The notes beneath the pieces are model-generated. The model saw only the letters and a list, made by a program, of their open reading frames with translations. It ran no database searches and had not been told where the DNA came from. DNA of 64,000 nucleotides, taken from an uncultured Paracoccaceae bacterium. Its GTDB lineage: Bacteria; Pseudomonadota; Alphaproteobacteria; Rhodobacterales; Rhodobacteraceae. The stretch lies in contig CAJJBH010000035.1 in NCBI GenBank assembly GCA_905182355.1, positions 1 through 64,000 of the forward strand, given 5' to 3'. The stretch's first letter is position 1; the number at the start of each line of letters is the position of its first letter. A program made the position numbers and the translations under genes. Positions 1-10,025 of the stretch are shown piece by piece.

Positions 1-161
1 GATTGGACACTCTCATACCATTCGGCGCATCGTGTTGACGGATATGGCGCAGCTGCCGTTTCAAGTATTTCACCGAGTGGCCGCATCTCCTGTGCCTGAG
101 CCACGCTAACAGCGGGGGTAAGCATCAGCGCCACAACGGCGCAACGAATGAATTTCTTCAT
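1..161 (-). CDS. Signal-peptide hypothetical protein, truncated by window edge
   Basis: Reverse-strand reading from ATG at 161: MKKFIRCAVVALMLTPAVSVAQAQEMRPLGEILETAAAPYPSTRCAEWYESVQ...; typical Sec signal peptide. Confidence 0.65.
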   Translation of the reverse strand, partial: MKKFIRCAVVALMLTPAVSVAQAQEMRPLGEILETAAAPYPSTRCAEWYESVQ

Positions 162-367
162 GGATTTGTCTTTCTCAAAATGGCCACCAGCTGCGCGGCC
201 TTTTCCTCAATGCTGGATCACTAGGGCTTTCAGGCGGGGGCAACATGCGCCGCACATCATCTAGGTGACGCTGTAGCGTTAAACGTCGCGGGTTGCCTAT
301 GGTGGACACCCAAAAGCGTATAGTGATTTAAAAAGGCCAGAACCTCACAAAGGGAGACCGGGCTGGC

Positions 368-712
368 CTATTCCTCGTTCCTAAACGGCGGGAGTGGATC
401 GGGTGGGTCACTAATATCCGCGTCAGGTCTGTCGAGTGCGATCTTTAATTCTCGAAACAACTGCTTAGCCGAACCTTCGACGATACGCCTGAGCTGCGCT
501 TCTTTAGGTAATCCAACAAGATTGAAGTTGTGTGGATCACTGAGGTCAGTTTCCCGTTCGTCAGTAATTCCTAAATACATCGAAAGGGCGACAATAATTT
601 CAGCATTCATGCTGCGCTTATTATCTTCTGCTGAAACCTTGATTTTATCGCGCATTCCGTCAGGCAGACGCAACATAAACTTATCACTCTCACGGCCTAT
701 CTTTTCCATCAT
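368..712 (-). CDS. Arc-type ribbon-helix-helix DNA-binding protein
   Basis: DKFMLRLPDGMRDKIKVSAEDNKRSMNAEIIVAL matches the Arc-like RHH pattern. Confidence 0.75.
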   Translation of the reverse strand: MMEKIGRESDKFMLRLPDGMRDKIKVSAEDNKRSMNAEIIVALSMYLGITDERETDLSDPHNFNLVGLPKEAQLRRIVEGSAKQLFRELKIALDRPDADISDPPDPLPPFRNEE

Positions 713-735
713 ATTTACTCCACGAGACTACGTAT

Positions 736-802
736 GTCACGGTGATATCACTTTTAAGGTTGACTGCAATGGCGTCACGGTGACATAAGAAGTCACGGTG
801 AC
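736..802. promoter_or_regulatory. Three copies of near-palindrome GTCACGGTGA(C/T) between divergent RHH genes
   Basis: GTCACGGTGAT at 736-746, GTCACGGTGAC at 774-784 and 792-802; GTCAC-G-GTGAC is an odd palindrome; GTGATATCAC (742-751) is a further palindrome. Confidence 0.6.
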
Positions 803-815
803 TTAGGAGATCATT

Positions 816-968
816 TTGACCAAGCGCAAACCTTTGCAGCTACGCCTGCCCCCTGATTTGAAAACGTGGATTGCCGCGCAGGCGGAGGCAAACGTCCCTT
901 CTCAGAACAGCGAAATCATCCGCGCGATCCGCGAACGGATGGACTGCGTAGATGAGGCTAAAGCATGA
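816..968 (+). CDS. Small ribbon-helix-helix protein (TTG start)
   Basis: Translation TKRKPLQLRLPPDLKTWIAAQAEANVPSQNSEIIRAIRERMDCVDEAKA, Arc-like; AGGAG upstream of TTG. Confidence 0.65.
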   Translation: MTKRKPLQLRLPPDLKTWIAAQAEANVPSQNSEIIRAIRERMDCVDEAKA

Positions 969-1099
969 CTGAGCGCGAAACCATTGATGCACTGGAAAAC
1001 CGTCTGAATAAAATCGGCACAATGGTTACCCGCCTTGCCGCAAAGATGTTCATGAAGCATTTGAGCGCTTCGGCATCCTTGGCAGTAAGTGGCGACTAA
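965..1099 (+). CDS. Small hypothetical protein (44 aa) overlapping neighbours by ATGA/TAATG
   Basis: MTERETIDALENRLNKIGTMVTRLAAKMFMKHLSASASLAVSGD; translationally coupled junctions on both sides. Confidence 0.4.
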   Translation: MTERETIDALENRLNKIGTMVTRLAAKMFMKHLSASASLAVSGD

Positions 1100-1452
1100 T
1101 GAACATGCGCCCAGCCATCATCCCCGAAACCATCACGCCAGACGAATTGGCGCTGAATCTTGGCGTGTCGCCAAGGCGGGTGAAGGATGATGTGCGGGCG
1201 CTTGGTTGTTTCTGCAAAATAGGTGCTAAAGTCGTGATGCGTGAACACCACGTTGAGGCGTATATGGAGGCGATGGAATGTCAGTCGAAATCTACAAGCG
1301 CGGCGCGATCTGGCACTACAGGGGTACCGTTGCCGGAAGGCGACTACGCGGCACTTGTGGCACGGAGAACAAAAAAATTGCCCAAAGAGTCGCGGCGGAA
1401 GCAGAAACTGCAAGCTGGCGTCGTCACCTTGATGGGCCGAGCGCACACGTGA
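1099..1452 (+). CDS. Helix-turn-helix / excisionase-like protein
   Basis: N-terminal PDELALNLGVSPRRVKDDVRALGCFCKIGAKVVMREHHVEAYMEAM is HTH-like; 3' part overlaps the integrase in another frame. Confidence 0.5.
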   Translation: MNMRPAIIPETITPDELALNLGVSPRRVKDDVRALGCFCKIGAKVVMREHHVEAYMEAMECQSKSTSAARSGTTGVPLPEGDYAALVARRTKKLPKESRRKQKLQAGVVTLMGRAHT

Positions 1453-2303
1453 CATTCGCACAGGCCGCAAACGCATATCGTGACGCCGGGAAATCTGAAC
1501 GCTTCTTGGCTGCCATCGAAGATCATTGGAAAGATACGGCAATTCGTGAGGTCAGTGCGGGTGCAATCCGTCAATCCGCTCGCAAGCTGTATCCGAATGT
1601 AAAAGCGGCGACCCATAACCGCCAAGTCATTGTCCCAACGCAGGCGATCATTAATTTTGCCGCTGAGTTAGAATGGTGCGCCTCTATTAAGGTGAGGCGG
1701 TTCAAGACTGCAACGAAAACGAAGACACCTGCAACACGGGCTTGGATCGAGGCGTTTGGCGATCAGGCTAATGCTGATAGGTTGCCTCACTTAGCGGCGC
1801 TGGCCTATTTCATGTTTGGAACGGGGGCGCGACGTGGTGAGGCTTGCGGTCTGCTGTGGTCAGATGTTGATCTATTTGGAAAGAAAGCCACTATCCATCA
1901 ATCCAAGGTTGAGGACACCCGTACCGCGCACATGCCGCAAGCTGTCGTTGTCGCAATTGCCAACATTCCTACGAATCGCAACCCAGATGAACCTGTATTT
2001 GGATATGCCAGCGGCGAAAGCGTTGGTCAGGTTTGGGCGAATGTTTGTGAACGTGCGTGCATTGAAAAGTTGACCCCACATTCCTGTCGCCACGGATTCG
2101 CAACCACGATGCTACAGGCTGGAATTGATCCAAAGACCGTCGCCACGCGCGGCGGCTGGAAAGACGTTGGCACAGTGATGAAACACTATGCACACGCAAT
2201 GGATGACCCCACTGTCACGGATGTTCTTTTTGACACACCCGTGACACAGGGCCAACAGATATACCCCGTAACCTCTTATAAACAAAAAGGAAAATCAATA
2301 TGA
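1278..2303 (+). CDS. Phage-type tyrosine recombinase / integrase
   Basis: FGTGARRGEACGLLWSDVD ... LTPHSCRHGFATTMLQAGIDPKTVATRGGWKDVGTVMKHYAH carries the R / HxxR / Y catalytic blocks. Confidence 0.9.
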   Translation: MSVEIYKRGAIWHYRGTVAGRRLRGTCGTENKKIAQRVAAEAETASWRRHLDGPSAHVTFAQAANAYRDAGKSERFLAAIEDHWKDTAIREVSAGAIRQSARKLYPNVKAATHNRQVIVPTQAIINFAAELEWCASIKVRRFKTATKTKTPATRAWIEAFGDQANADRLPHLAALAYFMFGTGARRGEACGLLWSDVDLFGKKATIHQSKVEDTRTAHMPQAVVVAIANIPTNRNPDEPVFGYASGESVGQVWANVCERACIEKLTPHSCRHGFATTMLQAGIDPKTVATRGGWKDVGTVMKHYAHAMDDPTVTDVLFDTPVTQGQQIYPVTSYKQKGKSI

Positions 2304-2444
2304 ACAAGGCCCTTCGTTGGGGAAGGGTGTCCCATTTATTGGGATAGGGGCTGATGCAGGCTGGCACAACAGATATAACGACGCTAGAACGCCCCATCGT
2401 CAATTTTTTGCGACATCAGTGACGCCAATCGGAAACTTTGCCTT

Positions 2445-3326
2445 ATGTTTATGTGCACATTATTAACCTCTCCTGAAAAACGGTCTTTGGATCCGGCGCT
2501 TGTCGAATCGCTACGCAATGCTTGGGGTGGGGGCGACGCTGTTTGGCTGTCGCCAGATGAGGCGGCCGAGTTTTCGTTACCTGCCGTTCCTGCCAATCGC
2601 TGGGATGTTTGGGCCGATTTGCAAAAGCTGGACGTGGATTTGGTTGTGCAACCCGATGAGGGGCGGCGCAAAAAGATGTTGCTGGCTGATATGGACAGCA
2701 CGATGATCCAACAGGAATGCATTGATGAGCTGGCGGATGAGGCAGGCGTTGGTGAACGCGTTAAAGATATTACAGCGCGTGCGATGAATGGTGAGTTGGA
2801 TTTTGACGGCGCACTGCGCGAGCGTGTTGGCTTGTTGGCGGGGTTGGATGCGGATGTTATCCAAACTGTATTACAGACGCGTATTTCGATGATGTCTGGG
2901 GGTGCAACTTTGCTTGCAACAATGAAGTCAAATAGCGCTTATGCTGCGCTTGTTTCAGGTGGTTTCACCGCGTTTACGGAATCTGTCGCGACGCATCTTG
3001 GCTTTGACGAAAACCGTGCAAATACAATGATTGTCAAAGACGGTGCTTTGACGGGCGAGGTTGGACTTCCGATATTGGGAAAACAGGCCAAGGTCGATGC
3101 GCTTGAGCAAATCACAGCCCGTTTGGGTTTATCAGACAGCGATGTGATGGCTGTTGGCGACGGCGCAAATGATTTGGGCATGTTGCACCGGGCAGGCACT
3201 GGCGTTGCTTTGCACGCCAAGCCAAGTGTTGCTGCAGAATGTGATGTGCGTATCAATCACGGGGATTTGACAGCGTTGTTGTATATCCAAGGATATTCAC
3301 GAGACGCATTTGTGGTGCCTGCTTAG
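2445..3326 (+). CDS. serB: Phosphoserine phosphatase
   Basis: LLADMDSTMIQQECIDELADEAGVGERVKDIT..., VAVGDGANDLGML; SerB HAD motifs. Confidence 0.93.
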   Translation: MFMCTLLTSPEKRSLDPALVESLRNAWGGGDAVWLSPDEAAEFSLPAVPANRWDVWADLQKLDVDLVVQPDEGRRKKMLLADMDSTMIQQECIDELADEAGVGERVKDITARAMNGELDFDGALRERVGLLAGLDADVIQTVLQTRISMMSGGATLLATMKSNSAYAALVSGGFTAFTESVATHLGFDENRANTMIVKDGALTGEVGLPILGKQAKVDALEQITARLGLSDSDVMAVGDGANDLGMLHRAGTGVALHAKPSVAAECDVRINHGDLTALLYIQGYSRDAFVVPA

Positions 3327-3335
3327 GGTTTTGAA

Positions 3336-3350
3336 TGGGGCTTTGCCCCA
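3336..3350. terminator. Stem-loop between convergent serB and asparaginase
   Basis: TGGGGCTTTGCCCCA immediately after the serB stop. Confidence 0.5.
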
Positions 3351-3393
3351 AACCCCAAAGTTTATTTAGCAAGATGAATGCCGAAATTAGATT

Positions 3394-4374
3394 TTAAATC
3401 ATTGGAGGCGCAGCGCGTTGTGTGCCGGTTTGGACACCAAGCCAATTTCGGATTGGGGCGTTCAGGTATTTCATTGTTTCGGGATGTTCTGCATCAAGGA
3501 CGCCGAGCTTTACAAGAATCGCAGCAATTGCGCATTCTGCGGCGCGGGTTGTTCCATCTACTATCTTAAGCGCGACACCCATTTTCTTTTCAGGGATGAT
3601 TGCGATGAAGAACGCTTCGGCCCCGGTTTTGACAGCGACCTTACCACCCATTGCCCGCATAAGGTTGGTGCAGGCCCGTCCTTCACCAGCGACCAAATCA
3701 GGGTGTAGCATCATTGCAGAACGCAATCGTTCTTCGGCGCTTCCTTCTGGCGCTGCAGCGAAGGTTGCCATCGCGCGTGCCATGCCGTGCAGTGTTGTTG
3801 CGTAATTTGGCGCACTGCATCCATCGATGCCATATCCAGGGCTGGTTAACCCGGTGATGTCTTCAAAAGCGTCAAGGCACGCCATTTGCACAGGGTGCGC
3901 AGGGTCGACGTAATCAGGACCAGACTTTAGGTGTTTGGTCAGTGTCAAAAAGCCTGCGTGTTTGCCAGAACAGTTGTTGTGGATTTGGCACGGTTTCTCA
4001 AAGGCACGGATCAAACCGTTGCGGGCGTCTTCGTCACTGGGTGCTTGTGGTCCGCAACGAAAGGCATCGTCGGTCAGTTCTAGGTAGTCCAACCATTTGC
4101 CAACGCGGTCGGTGTGGATTGCGGCGCCTTGGTGCGAGGCGCAGGACAATGCGAGTTGTTCGGTGGTTAAATTGTGCGCATCTGCAGCCCCAGACCGGAT
4201 CAATGGCAGTGCTTGAATCATCTTTGAGGAGGATCTTGGTAGTATTATTGCCTCGGGATCACCCCAAGCGTGAACGATTTGTCCGCTGTCATCACAGACA
4301 ACGGCGTGGCCGTTATGGACGCTTTCAAGGAATGGACCACGCCAAATTTCGGCCATTGGTACTGAATTTGTCAT
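3394..4374 (-). CDS. L-asparaginase II family protein
   Basis: MAEIWRGPFLESVHNGHAVVCDDSGQIV...SSSKMIQALPLI...NNCSGKHAGFL; start MTNSVPMAEIW with upstream RBS preferred over 4407. Confidence 0.88.
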   Translation of the reverse strand: MTNSVPMAEIWRGPFLESVHNGHAVVCDDSGQIVHAWGDPEAIILPRSSSKMIQALPLIRSGAADAHNLTTEQLALSCASHQGAAIHTDRVGKWLDYLELTDDAFRCGPQAPSDEDARNGLIRAFEKPCQIHNNCSGKHAGFLTLTKHLKSGPDYVDPAHPVQMACLDAFEDITGLTSPGYGIDGCSAPNYATTLHGMARAMATFAAAPEGSAEERLRSAMMLHPDLVAGEGRACTNLMRAMGGKVAVKTGAEAFFIAIIPEKKMGVALKIVDGTTRAAECAIAAILVKLGVLDAEHPETMKYLNAPIRNWLGVQTGTQRAAPPMI

Positions 4375-4550
4375 AATTTCCCTCACAACTGCGCGAAAAC
4401 CTGCCAATCAGGCTTTCGCAACTCGCTAGTTTTGCGCTAATGTGTTTCTTGTCGAGAAGAATACAGGCGCTGGCAAGAGTATGGTCGCAAAAAGAGCCAT
4501 ATAAAGCGATCTGACATATTGAGGTTACAGACGGTCTGGAGGCTGGACAG

Positions 4551-5081
4551 ATGGGAATTAAAACAACTTTTGCCGGGATGCTACTTACGGCATCATTGGT
4601 GGCGTCTGGCGCAATTGCGCAAGATAAAAGCACAAATTGGGTTGCAGAAAAGACCAATTGGAGTGTTTTCGTAGAAGACAATCCAACCGAATGCTGGAGC
4701 GTTTCGACACCAGAAGAGACGGTCAATTCACGTGGTGGGCGGGTTGTAGCTGTAACACGCAGCCAAATCTTGCTGATGGTGTCTTATCGCCCAAGCCAAG
4801 GGGCCAAAGGGCAGGTTGCCTTTACGGGCGGCTATCCCTTTGCTACTGGCAGCACGGTTAACGTTGATATCAGTGGCAACGAATTCGAGATGTTTACCGA
4901 AGGCGAGTGGGCATGGACAGCAAGCCCGTCAGACGACGCCAAAATGGTGACAGCAATGAAACGCGGCGCGAGTGCGGTTGTTTCAGCTGTGTCGGGACGT
5001 GGAACGGCAACTAAAGATACCTTTTCGCTATCTGGCTTCACCGCTGCCGTTGAAGATGCTGAAAAACGCTGCGGCGAATAA
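4551..5081 (+). CDS. Invasion-associated locus B (IalB) family protein
   Basis: Signal peptide then WSVFVEDNPTECWSVSTPEE...; conserved Cys pattern of IalB proteins. Confidence 0.75.
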   Translation: MGIKTTFAGMLLTASLVASGAIAQDKSTNWVAEKTNWSVFVEDNPTECWSVSTPEETVNSRGGRVVAVTRSQILLMVSYRPSQGAKGQVAFTGGYPFATGSTVNVDISGNEFEMFTEGEWAWTASPSDDAKMVTAMKRGASAVVSAVSGRGTATKDTFSLSGFTAAVEDAEKRCGE

Positions 5082-5213
5082 TTAACGCCAATATTTGAAA
5101 CGACGCGGCTTCAGTTTGAGGTCGCGTTTTTTTGTGTTCAGCTTTGAACATAGTCGAATCCTTTTGATCCCGCGCTAAATTCCTATATAGAGCAGGATCT
5201 AGCCATTATTCGG

Positions 5214-6407
5214 ATGAAAAATATGTCTGCCCCCAGCGCGCCGATTACCCAAGACCTTGTGACGATTCCACGCAAAATGCCGGATGGACCGATCAATTTG
5301 GTTGGTCTGACGCGCGAAGCGATGCGCGATCTATTGATCGAACACGGGACAAAGGAAAAGCAGGCGAAGATGCGTGTCGGTCAAATCTGGCAATGGATTT
5401 ACCAATGGGGCGTGCGTGATTTTGCCGAGATGACAAACCTGTCCAAAGATTTTCGTGCTCAATTGGCAGAGAAGTTTGTGATCGCTATTCCAGAAGTGGT
5501 AAACAAGCAGGTCAGCACCGATGGCACACGTAAGTATTTGGTCCGTATCGCAGGCGGTCACGAGGTTGAGGTGGTTTATATCCCCGAAGCTGATCGTGGA
5601 ACGCTGTGTGTGTCCAGCCAAGTTGGTTGCACGTTAACATGTTCGTTCTGCCACACGGGCACACAGAAACTTGTGCGCAATCTGACGGCTGGCGAGATTA
5701 TCGGCCAAGTCATGTTGGCGCGTGATGATCTGGGCGAATGGCCGGAACACGGCACCCGCACCTATGAAGCCCGCATGTTGTCCAACGTCGTTTTGATGGG
5801 GATGGGTGAACCGCTTTATAATTTTGAGAACGTACGTGACGCGATGAAGATTGCGATGGACCCCGAGGGGATTCAATTGTCGCGCCGTCGCATTACGCTG
5901 TCGACTTCAGGTGTGGTTCCAGAAATCGCACGCACTGCAGAAGAGATTGGTTGCCTACTGGCCGTGTCATTCCACGCAACCACGGACGAAGTGCGCGACA
6001 ATCTGGTGCCGATCAACAAGCGTTGGAATATCGAAACCTTGTTGGAAGCCTTGCGCACCTATCCAAAGGTGTCGAACTCTGAACGGATTACGTTCGAATA
6101 CGTGATGCTGGATGGTGTGAACGATACCGAAGAAGACGCGCATCGTTTGGTGAAATTGATCGAAGGTATTCCAGCCAAGATCAACCTGATTCCATTCAAC
6201 GAATGGCCAGGTGCACCGTACAAGCGGTCGTCGAATAATCGTATCCACCGCTTTGCGGATATTATCCATGCTGCGGGTTATCCAAGCCCAATCCGTAGAC
6301 CACGGGGTGAAGACATTTATGCAGCCTGCGGTCAGTTGAAGTCCGAGACCGTGCGCGAACGCAAATCGCGCAAGCAGATTGCTGAAGAAGCGGGCCTAGG
6401 GGCGTAA
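5214..6407 (+). CDS. rlmN: 23S rRNA (adenine(2503)-C(2))-methyltransferase RlmN
   Basis: [26 protein letters not shown] radical-SAM CxxxCxx[22 protein letters not shown]. Confidence 0.95.
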   Translation: MKNMSAPSAPITQDLVTIPRKMPDGPINLVGLTREAMRDLLIEHGTKEKQAKMRVGQIWQWIYQWGVRDFAEMTNLSKDFRAQLAEKFVIAIPEVVNKQVSTDGTRKYLVRIAGGHEVEVVYIPEADRGTLCVSSQVGCTLTCSFCHTGTQKLVRNLTAGEIIGQVMLARDDLGEWPEHGTRTYEARMLSNVVLMGMGEPLYNFENVRDAMKIAMDPEGIQLSRRRITLSTSGVVPEIARTAEEIGCLLAVSFHATTDEVRDNLVPINKRWNIETLLEALRTYPKVSNSERITFEYVMLDGVNDTEEDAHRLVKLIEGIPAKINLIPFNEWPGAPYKRSSNNRIHRFADIIHAAGYPSPIRRPRGEDIYAACGQLKSETVRERKSRKQIAEEAGLGA

Positions 6408-6546
6408 GCAACCGAATCTAAAATGGAGACAATGTGGCGGGTGGCGTCACATTGTTTGCATTCTGCCCTGTAATGACCCCAATTCTGGACGATTGGTGCC
6501 ATTTGTGGAAACGACAATGCTCCTTGTAAGATAACAGGAGAGGCCA

Positions 6547-6759
6547 ATGTCTATCATCTCAAGCCAAGACCAATTCGTAACAGCACAAATTATTGAACTC
6601 GTTTCGTCAGAGCGTTCCAAAGCCCTGTCCAAACGTGAATGGAAGCACCGCCTCGCAGGCTACGGTTACAGCATTCGCGAGACTGACGCAGGCGATGTGC
6701 TTGAAACACTACCGCACCACGTCAAAATTTGTATTTTGCCAGCTGTACTCTCTGCTTAA
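6547..6759 (+). CDS. Small conserved hypothetical protein
   Basis: 70-aa ORF with RBS (AGGAGAGGCCAATG). Confidence 0.5.
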   Translation: MSIISSQDQFVTAQIIELVSSERSKALSKREWKHRLAGYGYSIRETDAGDVLETLPHHVKICILPAVLSA

Positions 6760-6784
6760 GCGATCTTTTGAGTAAGGGTTCAAT

Positions 6785-7627
6785 TTAGCGTCCGGGGACT
6801 TCCTCGCGCCGTGTGGTTGTTTCCCAGTTTTCGATCAGGTCCATCGCTTCAGCAGCCGTATCAACAAAGCGGAACAGGTCCAGATCTTCGTCTGAGATTG
6901 TGCCGGCCTCTGCCAGTACGTCCCAGTTGATGATTCCGTTCCAGAAGGCTTTGCCGAACAGTAAGAATGGTACGCGTTGCATGCGGCCCGTTTGAATGAG
7001 GGTTAGTGCCTCGAACATCTCGTCCAGCGTGCCAAAGCCGCCGGGGAACACGCAGATTGCACGTGCCCGCATCAGAAAATGCATTTTTCTGATCGCGAAG
7101 TAGTGAAAGTTAAAACACAGGTCGGGCGTGACGTATGCGTTCGGTGCCTGTTCAAACGGCAGAACGATGTTCAACCCGATAGATGGTCCATCGGCATCGA
7201 ACGCACCGCGGTTGCCCGCCTCCATCACACCGGGCCCACCGCCGGTGACAATAACATTTTCCGTGCCGCCGCTTTCCTTGGATTTCAGCGTCATCAGGCG
7301 CGAAAATTCTCGGGCCTCGTCATAAAACGATGACAAGTTAGCCAGCGTCTTTGTCCGCGCCGTTTCTTTCTTTGCTGGCTCTGGAATACGTGCACCACCA
7401 AACAAAACAATTGTGCTTCTAATGCCATGTTCGTCCAGCATTAATTCTGGCTTCAGCAATTCAAGCTGCAGGCGCACAGGGCGCAATTCATCACGACACA
7501 AAAATTCGTCATCTGCAAAGGCCAGCTTATAGGCGGGTGCCCGCGTTTGTGGTGTGTCTGGAACACCCTCGGCGGCAGTGCGATCCGTGTGAGCGTTGCG
7601 GAAAGGGTGGGCGCTGTTTTTGCTCAT
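6785..7627 (-). CDS. LOG family protein (TIGR00730 type)
   Basis: VIVTGGGPGVMEAGNRGA ... CVFPGGFGTLDEMFEALTLIQTGR; start MSKNSAHPF at 7627 preferred. Confidence 0.88.
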   Translation of the reverse strand: MSKNSAHPFRNAHTDRTAAEGVPDTPQTRAPAYKLAFADDEFLCRDELRPVRLQLELLKPELMLDEHGIRSTIVLFGGARIPEPAKKETARTKTLANLSSFYDEAREFSRLMTLKSKESGGTENVIVTGGGPGVMEAGNRGAFDADGPSIGLNIVLPFEQAPNAYVTPDLCFNFHYFAIRKMHFLMRARAICVFPGGFGTLDEMFEALTLIQTGRMQRVPFLLFGKAFWNGIINWDVLAEAGTISDEDLDLFRFVDTAAEAMDLIENWETTTRREEVPGR

Positions 7628-7754
7628 GGTCGTGGTCCTTTGTTTCTTAATTGAAGACAGGCGTAACGTGCTGCAAGTGAGTTGCCCAGATATGATTGCA
7701 CTGTGCACAGGATTGCTGTCTAAGCGCTGCAACTAATTTTTTGGGGAACTGACA

Positions 7755-8582
7755 ATGTCAAACGTACAACTTGAGGCCGCAATCGAATCCGCATGGGACG
7801 CACGCGATACCATTTCACCTGCCACAACAGGTGAACAACGTGAGGCGATTGAAGATACTTTGGCTGCATTGGACGGTGGTAAACTGCGTGTTGCTGAACG
7901 TCAGGAAAATGGCGATTGGCATGTGAACCAATGGGCTAAGAAAGCCGTGCTTTTGGGGTTCCGTATCAAAGACATGGAACAACATGATGGCGGCGCACAA
8001 GGTGGTGGCTGGTGGGACAAAGTTGATTCCAAGTTCAAAGGTTGGGGCGAAGCTGAGTGGAAAACAGCAGGTTTCCGCGCTGTTCCAAACTGTGTTGTAC
8101 GCAAATCAGCGTTCATCGCTCCGGGCGTTGTTTTGATGCCATCCTTCGTAAACCTCGGCGCATATGTCGATGAGGGCACAATGGTGGACACATGGGCCAC
8201 GGTCGGTTCATGCGCACAAATCGGCAAAAACGTGCACCTGTCTGGTGGCGTTGGCATCGGCGGTGTTCTTGAGCCGATGCAAGCGGGTCCAACAATCATT
8301 GAAGACAACTGCTTTATCGGCGCGCGTTCCGAAGTTGTAGAAGGTTGCATCGTTCGTGAAGGGTCTGTTTTGGGCATGGGCGTGTTTATTGGCCAGTCTA
8401 CCAAAATTCTTGACCGTGAAACGGGCGAAGTTTTCTACGGCGAAGTTCCATCAGGGTCCGTTGTCGTTGCCGGTTCAATGCCGTCCAAAAACGGCGTGCA
8501 TTTGTATTGCGCAGTGATCGTGAAAAAAGTGGATGCCAAGACGCGTTCCAAAACGTCGATCAACGAATTGTTGCGCGACTAA
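7755..8582 (+). CDS. dapD: 2,3,4,5-tetrahydropyridine-2,6-dicarboxylate N-succinyltransferase
   Basis: Left-handed beta-helix hexapeptides; [50 protein letters not shown]-type DapD signature. Confidence 0.95.
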   Translation: MSNVQLEAAIESAWDARDTISPATTGEQREAIEDTLAALDGGKLRVAERQENGDWHVNQWAKKAVLLGFRIKDMEQHDGGAQGGGWWDKVDSKFKGWGEAEWKTAGFRAVPNCVVRKSAFIAPGVVLMPSFVNLGAYVDEGTMVDTWATVGSCAQIGKNVHLSGGVGIGGVLEPMQAGPTIIEDNCFIGARSEVVEGCIVREGSVLGMGVFIGQSTKILDRETGEVFYGEVPSGSVVVAGSMPSKNGVHLYCAVIVKKVDAKTRSKTSINELLRD

Positions 8583-8617
8583 AAAAGGAGGGTGGGTTGA
8601 ACCCCGCCTTACTGCCC

Positions 8618-8953
8618 ATGACAGAGAAAAAGTTAAAGAAACCATCACGCCAGCAGGTGTTTACCCTGCTGGTGGAGATTGGCCGTAAAGACGGCGATGG
8701 CCTTCCCAAGAAAGCGACTGGCGCTGCATTGATGTGCTTTGCCAGCGGTGTGGACGAGGCTGAAGCTGTGCGCGAAACTGTGGCGATCCTGAAGCAAGCG
8801 GACACTGCCCCTTTGGATGTGTCAGGTTACGGCACATTGGAAGAACGCGAGGCTGAAGGTCACGAGATCGACGATGAAGAGCGCGCATTGATGCAGCGAG
8901 CTTTAGAGGAAAATTCGGTCATCATTGCGCAAATGACGCCGTTTTTCGACTAA
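8618..8953 (+). CDS. Conserved hypothetical protein downstream of dapD
   Basis: MTEKKLKKPSRQQVFTLLVEIGRKDGDGLPKKATGAALMCFASGVDEAEAVRETVAIL; starts after dapD. Confidence 0.6.
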   Translation: MTEKKLKKPSRQQVFTLLVEIGRKDGDGLPKKATGAALMCFASGVDEAEAVRETVAILKQADTAPLDVSGYGTLEEREAEGHEIDDEERALMQRALEENSVIIAQMTPFFD

Positions 8954-8954
8954 C

Positions 8955-10007
8955 TTAAGGGTTCTCGCCAAACCACTTGAGATATATTTGTGCATAGGTT
9001 CCGTCTTCACGCAATTCCAACAGTGCTTGGTTGATCGGTTCAACCAATTCGCTGCCGGAAGGCAAAGCAATACCATAGTTTTCATGCTGAAATGTTGGTC
9101 CTGCAAGTTGCCCAAATCTGGCCCCGTCCGTCTTCACGTAATAGGCTAGGATCGGAGAATCAAAAACCACAGGATCCAAATCACCATCCTCAAATGCCCG
9201 TAAAAGGTCACTTAGATCGTTCAGTGCATACCCATTCAGGTCGCGATTTTGCAAGAATGCCTCTGCCGTGCTGCCTGCAACCTTGCCAACGCGTTTACCG
9301 TGTAGATCATTTACAGATGAGACAGAGCTTTCGATGGCGCTAATTGTCATTGCTGCTGTGATCCGCGCTACAAAAATAGACACGACAAAAAGAGATGAAA
9401 TCACTAACAGCACGCCGAAAATACGACCGAAGGGTGTGCGTGGCACACGTTCTTCAAAGCCACCATTTACAACAAGATTTAGGGCCCACCAAAATGCGGG
9501 AAACATGGCTTCATGTGCTGGTTTGTCGAAATAATCTTGGTGATTACGCTCAAGCCGCCACATCAGCATCCCGCCTGCCAAAAGCACACCGAAGGCGCCA
9601 ATAATGGCGAAGAATAACTCCCACGACACAATGGTGCTGATGAGCGAAAAGCTGGAATCTGGTTTAAGAGGGATCAACGTGCGCAACCCTGACGAAAAGA
9701 TGGGGTGGCTAAAATCCATTGCCTGTTCACGTGCCGAGGTGATCGAAATGTTTGCGATGGCGGCGTCGGATGTTCCAGATGTCACGGCGTTCAACATTTC
9801 TGAAAAGCTGTCGTGTCTTACAATTAGAATTTCAGAATCTAGATTTTGTGCAATTTATGCCAACAGCTCGATGTAAAACCCAGTGTTTTTATCGTCTATC
9901 ACCATAGAAAAGGGCTGACGGGTCACAGTCGAAACCGTTAAGTTCTGTGCAGCGAGAGGCCCAGAAAAAAACAAGGCGCATAGTACTGCGATCAAAATTT
10001 TGTACAT
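8955..10007 (-). pseudogene. Ionotropic-glutamate-receptor-like protein (periplasmic binding domain plus pore-region insert), interrupted by one in-frame TAA
   Basis: ATG at 10007: [89 protein letters not shown]...; TAA at 9855-9857 is in frame with the 281-codon downstream ORF (1053 nt, 351 codons). Confidence 0.75.
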
Positions 10008-10025
10008 ATGAAATCTCTTCAAGAA

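Noticed and set aside
9268-9604. Toxin-antitoxin-like pair of small plus-strand ORFs
   Set aside because: Both lie antisense within the iGluR-like coding region and have no TA family features.
9604-9876. Plus-strand 90-aa ORF
   Set aside because: Antisense to the iGluR-like reading; no recognisable domain or convincing RBS.
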